Under the pieces are notes generated by a model. It was not told the origin of the DNA, searched no databases, and saw only the letters and a program-made list of their open reading frames with translations. This document shows, one piece after another, positions 9,148 to 18,013 of a stretch of 60,648 bases of DNA (positions are counted from its first letter, which is position 1; the number at the start of each line of letters is the position of its first letter). A program made the translations under genes and the position numbers. The DNA is from CAYFJO01 sp964343305. Lineage in GTDB: Bacteria; Planctomycetota; Planctomycetia; Pirellulales; Pirellulaceae. The DNA lies in NCBI GenBank assembly GCA_964343305.1, contig CAYFJO010000015.1, positions 1 to 60,648 of the forward strand, written 5' to 3'.

Positions 9148-12054
9148 TCAGCGATTCTCTTTTCCAAAGCACATGACTTTTCCGTCGGTGGTCGTCAGAT
9201 ACAAGAATCCATCTGTCGCTGCCAGGCCATCAAATGAAGCGGATGCATCGAGTTCCTTTGTTGCAACAAGCTGGCCGTCGTGGGCGGCAAAAGCCCAGAG
9301 GTAGTTTTGATCCTTCTTGCCACTGCGGGGTGAGGGCGTGTCCGCGACCACGGTGGGGTTGCGTTGCACATCCCAACTTACGGCTGGTGGATCCGCTCCG
9401 GGTCGCCCGGCGATGAAAATCGTGACCGCTGTGCGAACGATCGCCACAGGACGAACGGTCGTTTGCGCCTGCACGCGCGGCTTGTCGCTGTTGACACCGA
9501 TACGATGCGTCAGGTTTAACATGTCCGATGCAAACGCTGTTTCGGGCGCGTTGATTCGCGAGGCGGATTCGCCGGTCTTTACCGCCAATCCCGTCTTGCC
9601 ACCGAGGCTGAAGGACCTTCCGTCGCACATTGTCAAGCGGAGCACTGGAGCGTCGGTGACGCGTTGTTGCCAGACAACTTTTCCAGTGAACGGCTCGACC
9701 ACATACGACGCAACTCCGCCATCAAGACTGCCATGCCGCCCCGCGGCAAAATATACTAAACCGTCTACGACCAATACTCCGCCCGACACCGGCCAGGCTG
9801 ACTCTAGTCTTCCGCGTGAGACAACGAGTCGTTTGTTTGGCGCGGCGCGAAACCGCCAAATCAACTTGCCCGACTCGGCGTCCAGACAATACACCTTACC
9901 GTCGCCGCAGCCAATCAGACACAACCCTTCGTGCAGCGTTGGCGAAGTGGACACGCGTCCGTCCAGCGTGTAGCTCCAGAGCACCTTTCCACTTCCCGCG
10001 CTCATTGCGGCAACGCTAAACTTATCGGGCTGCGCCACGTAGACTTTGCCGTTTGCGATGGTTGGTGCAGTAATCCTCCCACCGATGTCGGTTTCCCAAA
10101 GGAGTGAAAGGTCCTCGACGGGAACGCGAGCCTCGGTTTTCCCGCTGCGCATCGGATCGTGACGAAAGCACGGCCAGCTTTGTTTATCGGAAGGATTGGC
10201 AAGCCGCTCTGTTTGGACTTTTCCGTAACTCGGACCCTTTTCAAGCCGCTCGGCACGTTCTGTTTGATCGTCGTTTTGCGAACTCGGTGTCAGCCCGAAC
10301 ACTCCGCGCACGTACGTCGTGGTATATTGCGACCACGTTGTCACCAAACCGTTGGCGGGCAGCATGCCGTACCGGCAACTGTTGTGGATTCCACGCGCGC
10401 GAGGACAGAACTCTCCCGTTTGCGTGCTGACAAACCGCGAGTGTCCGCCGAGAAAGTAATTGACCGTGGCCTGCGCGCGGTGGCAGGCATCGCCCACGTT
10501 CACTTCGGCCGGATACTCAAACCGCCGCGTCACTTCTCCGGTCTTCGGGTCAAGACCTTCCCACGCCAGCCCGCCGCCAGTGCCGCCACCAGTTCGCGGT
10601 TTGCCAACGTGTGTCCAATAAAGTCCATCGACAAAGAATCCTTCGTCGTACGTCGAACCTTTGTGCCGTTGCCCCCGACCGCTGAGCACGAGTTGGTAAC
10701 CGTGGCTCCACAAGTGTTTTCCGTGTTCGTCAGAAAACGCATGAATTCTGTTTCCTCGTCTGCCTTCGCCGACAATCAGCGTACCCGTCTGATGCGAGCA
10801 TAGCCCATAGGTCCACTTCGCCCCTGTCAGCGTCTCGCTGATGTCGCGTTGCCAATAGTCTTTTCCTGTCGTCAAATCCAGGCAGCCGAGTTTCGCCTTT
10901 TGCCAATCGAGATAGAATGCCCGCCCGCCGTTGACGACGAAATTTGGCACGGAGCCGGTCGGACGCAACCGCATATCACGCTGCCACAGCAAGTCGCCAG
11001 TGTCGGCATCGATGCATCGCAGTTGCGGGGCATACCGGGCTCCTGTAGATAAGTAAAGTCGCCCGCCCGAATGAATCAGCCACTGGGGATACGAAGCCTG
11101 CTCATAGTTGGACACGGTTTTCCCGGTCGCGGCGTCGAGCGAAACCAAGGCTCCCTTCGTTTCGAGCACCGTGTAAACACGATCTTTCGTCGCAACCAAA
11201 CAAAGAGGTACAAAACCAGGAGCCGGCCGCTTCCAAAGCCGCATGCCGTTGAAAGCGTCTCGTGCAAAAAGTGTCGCCCATGACTCTTGAGGCTTTCGAT
11301 TCGGCGCTCCGTCGAACAAATAAAACAATCGCCCGGCGCTCGTTACCGCCGACGCGGGACCTTTTGCATTGGTTGCCCATGTTGGCCCATCGATCCAACG
11401 TACGCTTGACGGAGGCCCGGCAAGTCGATCTTGCGAAATCCGATTGCCGCCGGCGTTGTGGTTCAAGTGTGTCCATTGGTCCATTTCGATCGGCCGTGGC
11501 TTGGAAAATCGAAGCCAAGTGCCGTCGAGCTTTACAACTTGAGTTTCTTTGATTCCGAGAACCTTGAGTTGCGACTTTGCCTTTTCGAGCGACCCGTCGG
11601 TGGAAGTCCAACCGCCGAACAATGCAACGCCGTTGGGAACCAGTACGCGCACGATTTCTCGCAACTCAAGCCCGCGACTGATTGCCGTCGGTGCATCTTC
11701 CACGACGATCAGGTTGACGAGATTGTCGGAGTAAGGAAACGTTTTGAGATCACCTAGTGCGACAGAGACTTTGCCGTATTCACACTCGGATTGAATCCAC
11801 TGACGCGCTTGCCGTACAAGAGTTTCATCGCGTTCCAGGCCATGAACCAGCAAACCCTCGTGCGAACCCAACTGGGCTGTAAGCTTTCCGTTGCCGCAGC
11901 CAAGATGAACGCAAAGTCCGGCATGTAAGCCCGACGCCTCAATGATTCGATCGGCTTGTGTAAAGTCTTTGGCGCGAAGCTGCGAATCTGACATGGCTCC
12001 AAACGCCAGCATCGTGATCGCGAACACAGAGATGATTCGAGATTTATTCGTCAC
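9148..12054 (-). CDS. Exported fusion: SAM methyltransferase-like domain plus PQQ-type beta-propeller
   Basis: About 968 residues. A signal peptide (TNKSRIISVFAITMLAFGAM) precedes a class I methyltransferase-like domain at about 35-195 with motif I LCVHLGCGNGKLTAQL and a following acidic residue in VHGLERDETLV. The rest is a long PQQ-dehydrogenase/BamB-like propeller with blades of the type LVSLDAATGK, LRCIDADTGDLLWQRDM, VYCLDAESGKLIWRF and VVEPFTGKVVWQQ. The start is a GTG at 12054 with GAGGAAA upstream; it overlaps the stop of a truncated propeller gene (GTGA), implying coupling. A cytosolic cofactor domain on an exported protein is odd; it may bind another ligand. The catalytic state is unknown. 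Confidence 0.82.
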   Translation of the reverse strand: MTNKSRIISVFAITMLAFGAMSDSQLRAKDFTQADRIIEASGLHAGLCVHLGCGNGKLTAQLGSHEGLLVHGLERDETLVRQARQWIQSECEYGKVSVALGDLKTFPYSDNLVNLIVVEDAPTAISRGLELREIVRVLVPNGVALFGGWTSTDGSLEKAKSQLKVLGIKETQVVKLDGTWLRFSKPRPIEMDQWTHLNHNAGGNRISQDRLAGPPSSVRWIDGPTWATNAKGPASAVTSAGRLFYLFDGAPNRKPQESWATLFARDAFNGMRLWKRPAPGFVPLCLVATKDRVYTVLETKGALVSLDAATGKTVSNYEQASYPQWLIHSGGRLYLSTGARYAPQLRCIDADTGDLLWQRDMRLRPTGSVPNFVVNGGRAFYLDWQKAKLGCLDLTTGKDYWQRDISETLTGAKWTYGLCSHQTGTLIVGEGRRGNRIHAFSDEHGKHLWSHGYQLVLSGRGQRHKGSTYDEGFFVDGLYWTHVGKPRTGGGTGGGLAWEGLDPKTGEVTRRFEYPAEVNVGDACHRAQATVNYFLGGHSRFVSTQTGEFCPRARGIHNSCRYGMLPANGLVTTWSQYTTTYVRGVFGLTPSSQNDDQTERAERLEKGPSYGKVQTERLANPSDKQSWPCFRHDPMRSGKTEARVPVEDLSLLWETDIGGRITAPTIANGKVYVAQPDKFSVAAMSAGSGKVLWSYTLDGRVSTSPTLHEGLCLIGCGDGKVYCLDAESGKLIWRFRAAPNKRLVVSRGRLESAWPVSGGVLVVDGLVYFAAGRHGSLDGGVASYVVEPFTGKVVWQQRVTDAPVLRLTMCDGRSFSLGGKTGLAVKTGESASRINAPETAFASDMLNLTHRIGVNSDKPRVQAQTTVRPVAIVRTAVTIFIAGRPGADPPAVSWDVQRNPTVVADTPSPRSGKKDQNYLWAFAAHDGQLVATKELDASASFDGLAATDGFLYLTTTDGKVMCFGKENR

Positions 12055-12500
12055 GGCGTTTCCTCTTTCCCGATACACCACAAGTGCTTGTGCGTGCGGA
12101 TGAAGATGTTTCCTTGCGAGATAGCAATCGAGGCGTTTGTTCGTTCACCGAGCAAGTTCATCGCCAGCACTTCATACTTCGGTCCGGCTGCGAGGACGAG
12201 GGTGACGCCACGCTGGTCCGTGAAATAGAGCCTTTCACCGGCAAGCACCATCGAGCCCCAGGTTGTCACCGTGCCGGGCCGATTTTGGATCTGATCCTTC
12301 CAGATGTCTTTGCCAGTTTCTAATTCAAAGCAGGCTGGGATTGTGCCGCCAACGTAGAGGTAAGCGGCGGTGCGGGTTCCACGAGCGATGATTTGGCCGC
12401 CCCGTTGTAAGCCTTCACCTTTTTCTTCGACCGCATGGACGCGAAGCGTGCGTATGGGTGCTGTTGTGTGTACAATCTCATCATCGGTCTCCTTGTCTGG
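12051..12500 (-). pseudogene. 5'-truncated PQQ-propeller protein (C-terminal end only)
   Basis: One minus-strand frame from about 12500 down to the stop at 12051 reads as the last blades of a PQQ/BamB-like propeller: YLYVGGTIPACFELETGKDI, WKDQIQNRPGTVTTWGSM, VLAGERLYFTDQRG and IFIRTHKHLWCIGK. No plausible start codon and no signal peptide exist upstream in this frame; a TAG interrupts it near 12545. The DNA further upstream is the GC-richer methyltransferase segment. The gene therefore seems to have lost its 5' part at a junction around 12500-12580. Its stop still overlaps the GTG start of the next gene, so it once headed that operon. Confidence 0.75.
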
Positions 12501-12634
12501 GGGAGCGCTTGAACTCGTAAACGATGGGCTCCGACCCCGCTTCTAGGACCGGCACTCCATCCAGCGAGGAGGCCATGATGAGTATCACGTGAAGTTGGCG
12601 TGACCCTGTTTCGCAAACTGAAGGGAGCGATTCG

Positions 12635-13336
12635 ATGAAACTTCTGACCACTACCTTGGCGAGTCTTCTCGTGTGGGCCGCTCTGACCAACGCGGCGATG
12701 TCCCAGCCTCACGGCGGACCAGAACGCGACCAGACGCCACGCAAGCCCGACAGGGAACGGGCGGTTTCTCCGCAAAAGCCGCCCACGGCCAAAGACGAGG
12801 CGGAACAGAAAATCCTCAGCGTGCTGAGCGAGATGTCCAAGACGCGGGGAATTGCGGTTCCCGACGCGGACGGCAGGTTATTGCGTCTGTTGACCGAAGC
12901 GGTCGGCGCCGAGCGGATCGTCGAGATCGGTACGTACCGCGGCTACTCGGGCATCTGGCTCTGCCTGGCCCTGCGGAAAACCGGCGGCAAGCTGATCACC
13001 TACGAGATCAACGAGCGCACGGCGGCGATTGCGCGGGAGAACTTCAAGCGGGCCGGCGTGGACAAGATGATCACCCTCATCGAGGGCGACGCTCACCAGG
13101 AAGTCACTAAGCTCGAAGGGCCGATCGACGTGCTGTTCCTCGACGCGGACAAGACGGGTTACATCGACTACCTCAACAAGCTGCTGCCGTTGGTGCGCCC
13201 GGGCGGATTGATCCTGGCCCACAACGTCCCCGGTACCGCGCCGGACTACGTCGAGGCCGTCACGACCAACCCGGATCTGGAAACGGTTTTCTACAAACAA
13301 GGCAGGGGCCTTGGCGTCACGCTGAAGAAGCGGTAG
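12635..13336 (+). CDS. Exported O-methyltransferase-like protein (CCoAOMT/MT3 fold)
   Basis: 233 residues. The first 22 are a signal peptide (MKLLTTTLASLLVWAALTNA), followed by a charged, Pro-rich linker and a class I methyltransferase domain at about 70-230. Motif I is IVEIGTYRGYSGIWL, the acidic motif II is LITYEINERTAAIA, and the metal/SAM motif VLFLDADKTGYIDYL is typical of O-methyltransferase family 3, as is the ending GLGVTLKKR. Family members methylate catechol-type hydroxyls in the cytoplasm; why this one has an export signal is unclear. A strong ribosome site, AAGGGAGCG, precedes the ATG. The GC content is higher by eye than in flanking genes, consistent with transfer together with the next gene. 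Confidence 0.85.
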   Translation: MKLLTTTLASLLVWAALTNAAMSQPHGGPERDQTPRKPDRERAVSPQKPPTAKDEAEQKILSVLSEMSKTRGIAVPDADGRLLRLLTEAVGAERIVEIGTYRGYSGIWLCLALRKTGGKLITYEINERTAAIARENFKRAGVDKMITLIEGDAHQEVTKLEGPIDVLFLDADKTGYIDYLNKLLPLVRPGGLILAHNVPGTAPDYVEAVTTNPDLETVFYKQGRGLGVTLKKR

Positions 13337-13338
13337 AT

Positions 13339-13497
13339 TTGCTCCAGCAGCAACGCCACGGCCTCACCCCGCTCGCAGGCCACGACATCGCCGGCACCTG
13401 CGGCCGCGAGAAATGCGTCTGCGGCGTTTGCTGGCTGCGGGAGGTGCGAGAGTTCCGCAAGCATTCACCCGTTGAGTTTGGCAAGCGCACGCCCTAG
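13339..13497 (+). other. Possible small Cys-rich ORF
   Basis: A 52-codon frame from a TTG at 13339 to a TAG at 13495-13497, just after the O-methyltransferase stop. It contains TCGREKCVCGVCWLREVREF, with four cysteines in a CX5CXCX2C pattern suggestive of metal binding. There is no clear ribosome site or ATG, so it may be a remnant or chance. I do not recognise the family. Confidence 0.25.
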
Positions 13498-13538
13498 TGA
13501 ATTGTCTCTGCAAAGTCAGTCGAAAGGGAGGTGGCAAC

Positions 13539-13811
13539 ATGGCTCGATTTCCGGTTGAAACGAGGTACATTGGCGCATCAGCACTCCGCTGCAAACCCGC
13601 TGTCTGCCTGGTGCTTCTTTTGAGTTCCGCCGCCGTGCTTCTCGCAGGGGAGGACCAGCGCCAGAGAGGCCCACAACGCGATCTTTCCGCCAAGGCTTGC
13701 AAAGTTCTGGCGGACAAGCGGCTGAGGGAGCCCCTGCAGGCCATTGCCAAGGAATACAGCTTCCGAACCGGATTTCAGATCACGCTCAACCTCTGCCGGC
13801 AGCCGAGGTGA
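13539..13811 (+). pseudogene. N-terminal part of a frameshifted ModA-like/methyltransferase gene
   Basis: The ATG at 13539 has an excellent ribosome site (AGGGAGGT, 13525-13532) and encodes a signal peptide (CKPAVCLVLLLSSAAVLLAG) and the first strand-helix units of a periplasmic substrate-binding fold (LREPLQAIAKEYSFRTGFQI, then TLNL). The frame then ends prematurely at 13811. The matching continuation, LPAAEVNALVERKQTGADVV, lies in the next frame of the following ORF and resumes the ModA-like pattern without a gap. A one-base deletion near 13790-13800 explains this. Either the gene is recently broken or the assembly has an error here. Confidence 0.7.
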
Positions 13812-15175
13812 ATGCCCTGGTGGAAAGGAAGCAGACCGGCGCCGACGTGGTGCTGTGTATGGCGATGAAGCGCCGCGGCAAAACATCGTTGGACTCCCTT
13901 CCGGGCGCGAGCAAGGTCGCTTGGAAATATCCCTCCTGGGAACCGGTGTGGGCTGCCGCGCTGAGCAAACATCCACGGGCGGACGAGTTCGTCCGCTTCG
14001 TCGGCGGTCCGACCGGCCATCGTCTCTGGTCGGAGTCGAAGGCGGGCTTCACCATCATCGCCGAGATGAGCGCAAAGGCATACGAGTGGGTCGTCGAGCA
14101 CCGCACGAAACACACCTACCCGATGACCGCCATGCGCATGCTGGCTGAGTGCGGGGGAATCCGCGACGGAATCTGCATTGACATCGGCTGCGGGCCGGGC
14201 CACCTCGAGCCCGAGCTGGCCAAGCGGACCAATTTCAAAATCATCGGTCTGGACATCGACGCCGGTGCCAAGCCCCTGTTCGAGAAAAGGATGCGCGCGG
14301 CCGGCCTGCAAGATCGCGTCTCCTTCGTTCTCGCCGACGCCCAAGAATTGCCCTTCCCCGGTGAATATGCCGACGTGATCTTCAGCCGCGGCACCTTGAT
14401 CTTTATCCCCGACCTCGCTAAATGCCTCAGGGAGGTCGATCGCGTGCTCAAGCCCACCGGCGTGGCCTTCCTCGGCGGACGCTACGTCTTCGCGCCGCAA
14501 AATCACAGGATGTCCACGGAGAAGCTGAAAACAATCGTCCGCGAGTCGGGTGTTTCCGGAGCAAAAGTCATCGATGCCCGCGGCCAGTGGGTCAAGATCG
14601 TCGGTCCTCAGGCGCCCGAAGCAGCCCACCAGTTCCAGGGCGGACCCCACATGCTGGCCAACCGCTTCATCGCAGACTATGCCATCACTGAGGGCGACTG
14701 CTTGCTGATTTGCATGAACGATGGGGGGCTGGTGCAGGGCTTGCAGCAAGGATTCGTGGACATGACGAACATGAAAATCACCGCCCTCTACCTCTCGAAA
14801 ACGGTCACCGACGGGGCCCAAAAGAGGATCAGCCAAACCAAGCACGCCCACCGCATCACCTGCAAAATGGGCAACATCAACGCCCTGCCTTTCGAGGAAG
14901 GCGACTTCGACCTGGTCGCGGGCGTGGGGCCCGTTTTGATCTGGCAAAAGGACAAGCCCAACGCCATGCGCGAGATCTACCGCGTCTTGCGCCCGGGAGG
15001 CGCAGCGCTGGTCGGCGGAAGATACCTGCACATGCCCGCTTTTCGCAAAGTCTCCAGCGACACCCTTCGCGGCAGCGCAGCCAAAACGGGCATCTCGTCG
15101 ATCCGCGTCTACGACGACATGGGCCAGTGGGTCGAAGTGCGCAAAGGGATCAAAGACCGGATTTTGCGCGACTGA
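13697..15175 (+). CDS. ModA-like fragment fused to tandem SAM methyltransferase domains (frameshifted at 5' end)
   Basis: The open frame begins at a TTG at 13697, but the true start is probably 13539 in another frame. After the frameshift it shows the rest of a shortened substrate-binding domain (ALVERKQTGADVVLCMA; ADEFVRFVGGPTGHRLW). A complete methyltransferase follows at about 145-310 with motif I GICIDIGCGPGHLEPELAK, then IIGLDIDA, and EVDRVLKPTGVAFLGGRY. A second, degenerate unit at about 335-485 keeps NALPFEEGDFDLVAG and REIYRVLRPGGAALVGGRY but lacks a normal glycine-rich SAM loop (CLLICMNDGGLVQGLQQG). Both units end with G-x-W-V. Such ModA-methyltransferase proteins are unusual. Substrate and location (probably exported) are unknown. 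The GC-rich codon use matches the neighbour at 12635. Confidence 0.72.
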   Translation: MQSSGGQAAEGAPAGHCQGIQLPNRISDHAQPLPAAEVNALVERKQTGADVVLCMAMKRRGKTSLDSLPGASKVAWKYPSWEPVWAAALSKHPRADEFVRFVGGPTGHRLWSESKAGFTIIAEMSAKAYEWVVEHRTKHTYPMTAMRMLAECGGIRDGICIDIGCGPGHLEPELAKRTNFKIIGLDIDAGAKPLFEKRMRAAGLQDRVSFVLADAQELPFPGEYADVIFSRGTLIFIPDLAKCLREVDRVLKPTGVAFLGGRYVFAPQNHRMSTEKLKTIVRESGVSGAKVIDARGQWVKIVGPQAPEAAHQFQGGPHMLANRFIADYAITEGDCLLICMNDGGLVQGLQQGFVDMTNMKITALYLSKTVTDGAQKRISQTKHAHRITCKMGNINALPFEEGDFDLVAGVGPVLIWQKDKPNAMREIYRVLRPGGAALVGGRYLHMPAFRKVSSDTLRGSAAKTGISSIRVYDDMGQWVEVRKGIKDRILRD

Positions 15176-15402
15176 GGAGTTCTAATGAAAAGAGGGACAG
15201 CCGCCTCGCGACACAGCGCCGCGCCGGAACAAAGTTGGGCGTCGCTGGGCGCCAGTCCCCGTTTTGTCGAAGCGGCTGAAAGCAGGAGGCTGCGCCGTCC
15301 GTCGCTTCATGTCTTTCATCACGGGAGTCTTGGGACCGTTCAGAACCATTTTCTCGTCCGTTGGTCAACAGATAAGTAATCCGATCAATGGAGATTCCTC
15401 GC

Positions 15403-16494
15403 ATGCCTCCAAGAGAAAACACGCCTTGGTTAACGCAAATGCTCGGCAGGACGATCGTCGTATTGTTCTTCGTGATGTCTTGTAACACTCGCGTTCATGC
15501 GGAGGACGCGCCAACGGTGAAAGTCACCAACATTCGCCGCGTGTTTCATAACGGCGAGCACAATGCATTTACGGATCTCGTACGCTTAAAAGATCGATTC
15601 TACTTGACGTTTCGTAGTTGCCCTGATGGTCATGCGGTGCATCCAAGCGCGTCGATCATCATTTTGGCCAGCGACGACGCGCAGGATTGGAAGCAAGTTC
15701 ATCGTTTTCGAGTCGAGCGGCGCGACACGCGTGATCCTCATTTCCTGGTCTTCCAAGAAAAACTGTTTGTCTACACCGGAACATGGTACAGCGGCGAGAC
15801 GTCGCTGCCGCGCGAAGACTACGACCTGAACAAACATCTCGGCTACGCTGCCTGGTCCGAAGACGGCGTCAAGTGGCGCAGTCCAATCATGCTGGAAGGT
15901 ACGTTCGGTCATTACATTTGGCGAGCGAACACGTTCGACGGCAAAGCGTATCTGTGCGGCCGAAGAAAGATCGGTTTCGAAGTCCTCGAGCGCGGTGAAG
16001 GCCGACGAGTCGAATCACTGATGCTGGAAAGCGACGACGGCTTGATCTGGCGCAAGCGAGCCGTGTTTCAGGAAATCCAGGGCGACGAAACGGCGTTTCA
16101 ATTCGAGCCCGACGGCAGCATAGTAGCCGTCGGGCGCCGTGGCGGCGGTAACGCTCAACTGTTGCGATCGCAACCGCCGTACACGACGTGGGACCGCAAA
16201 GACCTGGATCGCTACATCGGCGGTCCTTTGTTGATTCGCTGGGGCGACCGTTACGTCGTCGGCGGGCGCAAGTCGATCGGCCCCAAAGGACCAAAGACGT
16301 CGATGTGCTGGCTCGTGAACGACCAGCTTCTCGAGTTCGCTGAACTACCGAGCGGTGGCGACAACTCCTACCCCGGCTTCATCGAACTCAGCCCCACGCG
16401 CGCTATCATGTCGTGGTATTCTACCCACGAAAGAGATACCAGCGGAAAAACAATCACCGCGATCTACATGACGGACCTGCAAATCGTAAAATAG
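15403..16494 (+). CDS. Secreted sialidase-like (BNR-type) propeller protein
   Basis: About 363 residues. A signal peptide (GRTIVVLFFVMSCNTRVHA) precedes a six-bladed sialidase-like propeller. Visible blade motifs include SDDAQDWKQV, SEDGVKWRSP and SDDGLIWRKR, all Asp-box-like (S-x-D-x-G-x-x-W). DLVRLKDRFYLTFR near the start and GFIELSPTRAIMSWY at the end are typical of planctomycete exo-sialidase-like proteins. The catalytic arginine triad and Tyr of true sialidases cannot be confirmed by eye, so glycosidase activity is a guess. The ATG at 15403, preceded by TGGAGA, is preferred to the in-frame ATG at 15388. The gene stands alone: it is 227 bp after the methyltransferase gene and is followed by the permease gene at 16682. 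Confidence 0.72.
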   Translation: MPPRENTPWLTQMLGRTIVVLFFVMSCNTRVHAEDAPTVKVTNIRRVFHNGEHNAFTDLVRLKDRFYLTFRSCPDGHAVHPSASIIILASDDAQDWKQVHRFRVERRDTRDPHFLVFQEKLFVYTGTWYSGETSLPREDYDLNKHLGYAAWSEDGVKWRSPIMLEGTFGHYIWRANTFDGKAYLCGRRKIGFEVLERGEGRRVESLMLESDDGLIWRKRAVFQEIQGDETAFQFEPDGSIVAVGRRGGGNAQLLRSQPPYTTWDRKDLDRYIGGPLLIRWGDRYVVGGRKSIGPKGPKTSMCWLVNDQLLEFAELPSGGDNSYPGFIELSPTRAIMSWYSTHERDTSGKTITAIYMTDLQIVK

Positions 16495-16681
16495 GCCGCA
16501 AACCGTCCTCGACCCCGAACTCATGAAATTCGTTTGCGCTGCTCCATACATCCATCAAACGCGCAGGTTCAGATTAGAATCCGTATAAATCATTCTTGAT
16601 GAACTATTGAAGGCGTTCTGCTGCGTCTGGACGATATGATGGAATTCTTCACCAACCCTCATACCGCGCGCTGCTAATAAC

Positions 16682-18013
16682 ATGACGTCTTCGAAAAAGA
16701 AGTTCGGTCTCTGGACACTCACATTCCTGGTGATTGCCAACATGATCGGGGCGGGCGTATTTACGACGTCCGGGTTCACGATCAGCAGCCTCGGCTCGCC
16801 ATTTTTGGTCGTCGCGGCGTGGCTGGTTGGCGGGTTGATCGCCATCGCGGGCGCGGCGAGCTACGGCCAGCTTGCACGGCTCATCCCCGAGTCGGGAGGC
16901 GAGTATGTGTTTTTGTCCCGAGTGGCTCATCCTTTGCTCGGTTTCATTGCCGGTTGGGTTTCGCTGATTGCGGGGTTCTCCGGAGCAATCGCTTTCGCGG
17001 CCACGGCATTTGCCAGCTACGTAGTTGCGGAAGAAACGCGCCCTTTGTGGCTGCGGGATGCGGTGGCCGTCTCCGTGATCGTCGTTGCCGGCTATTTCCA
17101 TGGTCTTCATCGCCATGTCGGAGCGGTCATGCAGAATACTCTGGTCATCTTGAAACTCGGACTCTTGGCGGCATTGTTAGTCTTCGCCGCAACGAGAATT
17201 ACAACGCACACATGGCACACCGCAACTCTTGCAAACTTCGACAAGACTGGTTGGCCGTTGGTCAGCGCCTTTGCCGGCGCTCTGGTCTGGATTGCACTGA
17301 GCTATATGGGGTTCAATGCTGCAGTCTATGTTGCTGATGAGGCGGACGACGCAACTCGCACGGTTCCCCGAGCGCTCATGTTAGGAACGTCGGCCACCCT
17401 TGTCCTGTACTTGCTTCTTAACGCCGTCTTCGTCTTTGCAGCGCCGGCAGAAAAGATCGCTGGTGTGCCCGATGTGGCGACTGTTGCGGCAGACTCTCTC
17501 GGCGGCGGTAGCTTTGCGAACCTTGTCCGCCTGACCATTTCCGCCGCGCTGCTCACATCGGTCCTCAGCATGATGTTGGCCGCGCCTCGCGTCTACGCGA
17601 AGATGGCCGAAGACGGGCTGATGCCACGGTTTCTGCGGTTTAGCGGCGAGGCACCATGGGCTGCAACGTTGGTTCAAGTACTGATTGCCGTGGTGCTTGT
17701 TCTCAGCTCGTCATTGCGGGGGTTGTTGTCCTACTTGGGTCTGACTCTCTCACTATCGGCGGCTTGTTCGGTGGCCTGTCTGTTCCTTCCCGCTGCTCGA
17801 CGAGAATCTTCGCGTGTTGCCACGCTTTTGCTTCCGGCTATCTACATCGTGCTCACGGTAGCAGCCGCGATCATCGCAACGGTAGCCGAGCCACGACAAC
17901 TGCTTGGAACGGCATTGACGTTCTTGGTTGGAGCGGTACTGTACTTTGTCGTTGGCGGCCCTAGCCGCGGCAGTGTCCAGTCAAGAAATCACCGCGACGA
18001 CGAGACGGCCTGA
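16682..18013 (+). CDS. APC-superfamily amino acid permease
   Basis: 443-residue inner-membrane protein with about 12 hydrophobic helices. The unwound helix 1 motif NMIGAGVFTTSG and the helix 6/loop motif SYMGFNAAVYVADEADDATR, followed by TVPRAL, are hallmarks of the amino acid-polyamine-organocation family. It should import (or exchange) amino acids using a proton or sodium gradient; the substrate cannot be read from the sequence. The length is normal for the family. No ribosome site stands out before the ATG at 16682. It is flanked by unrelated genes and by a gene-poor stretch downstream, so it is probably monocistronic. Confidence 0.9.
   Translation: MTSSKKKFGLWTLTFLVIANMIGAGVFTTSGFTISSLGSPFLVVAAWLVGGLIAIAGAASYGQLARLIPESGGEYVFLSRVAHPLLGFIAGWVSLIAGFSGAIAFAATAFASYVVAEETRPLWLRDAVAVSVIVVAGYFHGLHRHVGAVMQNTLVILKLGLLAALLVFAATRITTHTWHTATLANFDKTGWPLVSAFAGALVWIALSYMGFNAAVYVADEADDATRTVPRALMLGTSATLVLYLLLNAVFVFAAPAEKIAGVPDVATVAADSLGGGSFANLVRLTISAALLTSVLSMMLAAPRVYAKMAEDGLMPRFLRFSGEAPWAATLVQVLIAVVLVLSSSLRGLLSYLGLTLSLSAACSVACLFLPAARRESSRVATLLLPAIYIVLTVAAAIIATVAEPRQLLGTALTFLVGAVLYFVVGGPSRGSVQSRNHRDDETA

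Noticed and set aside
13775..15031. 418-codon minus-strand ORF
   Set aside because: Opposite the methyltransferase gene with intact motif I; a typical long antisense frame in GC-rich DNA.
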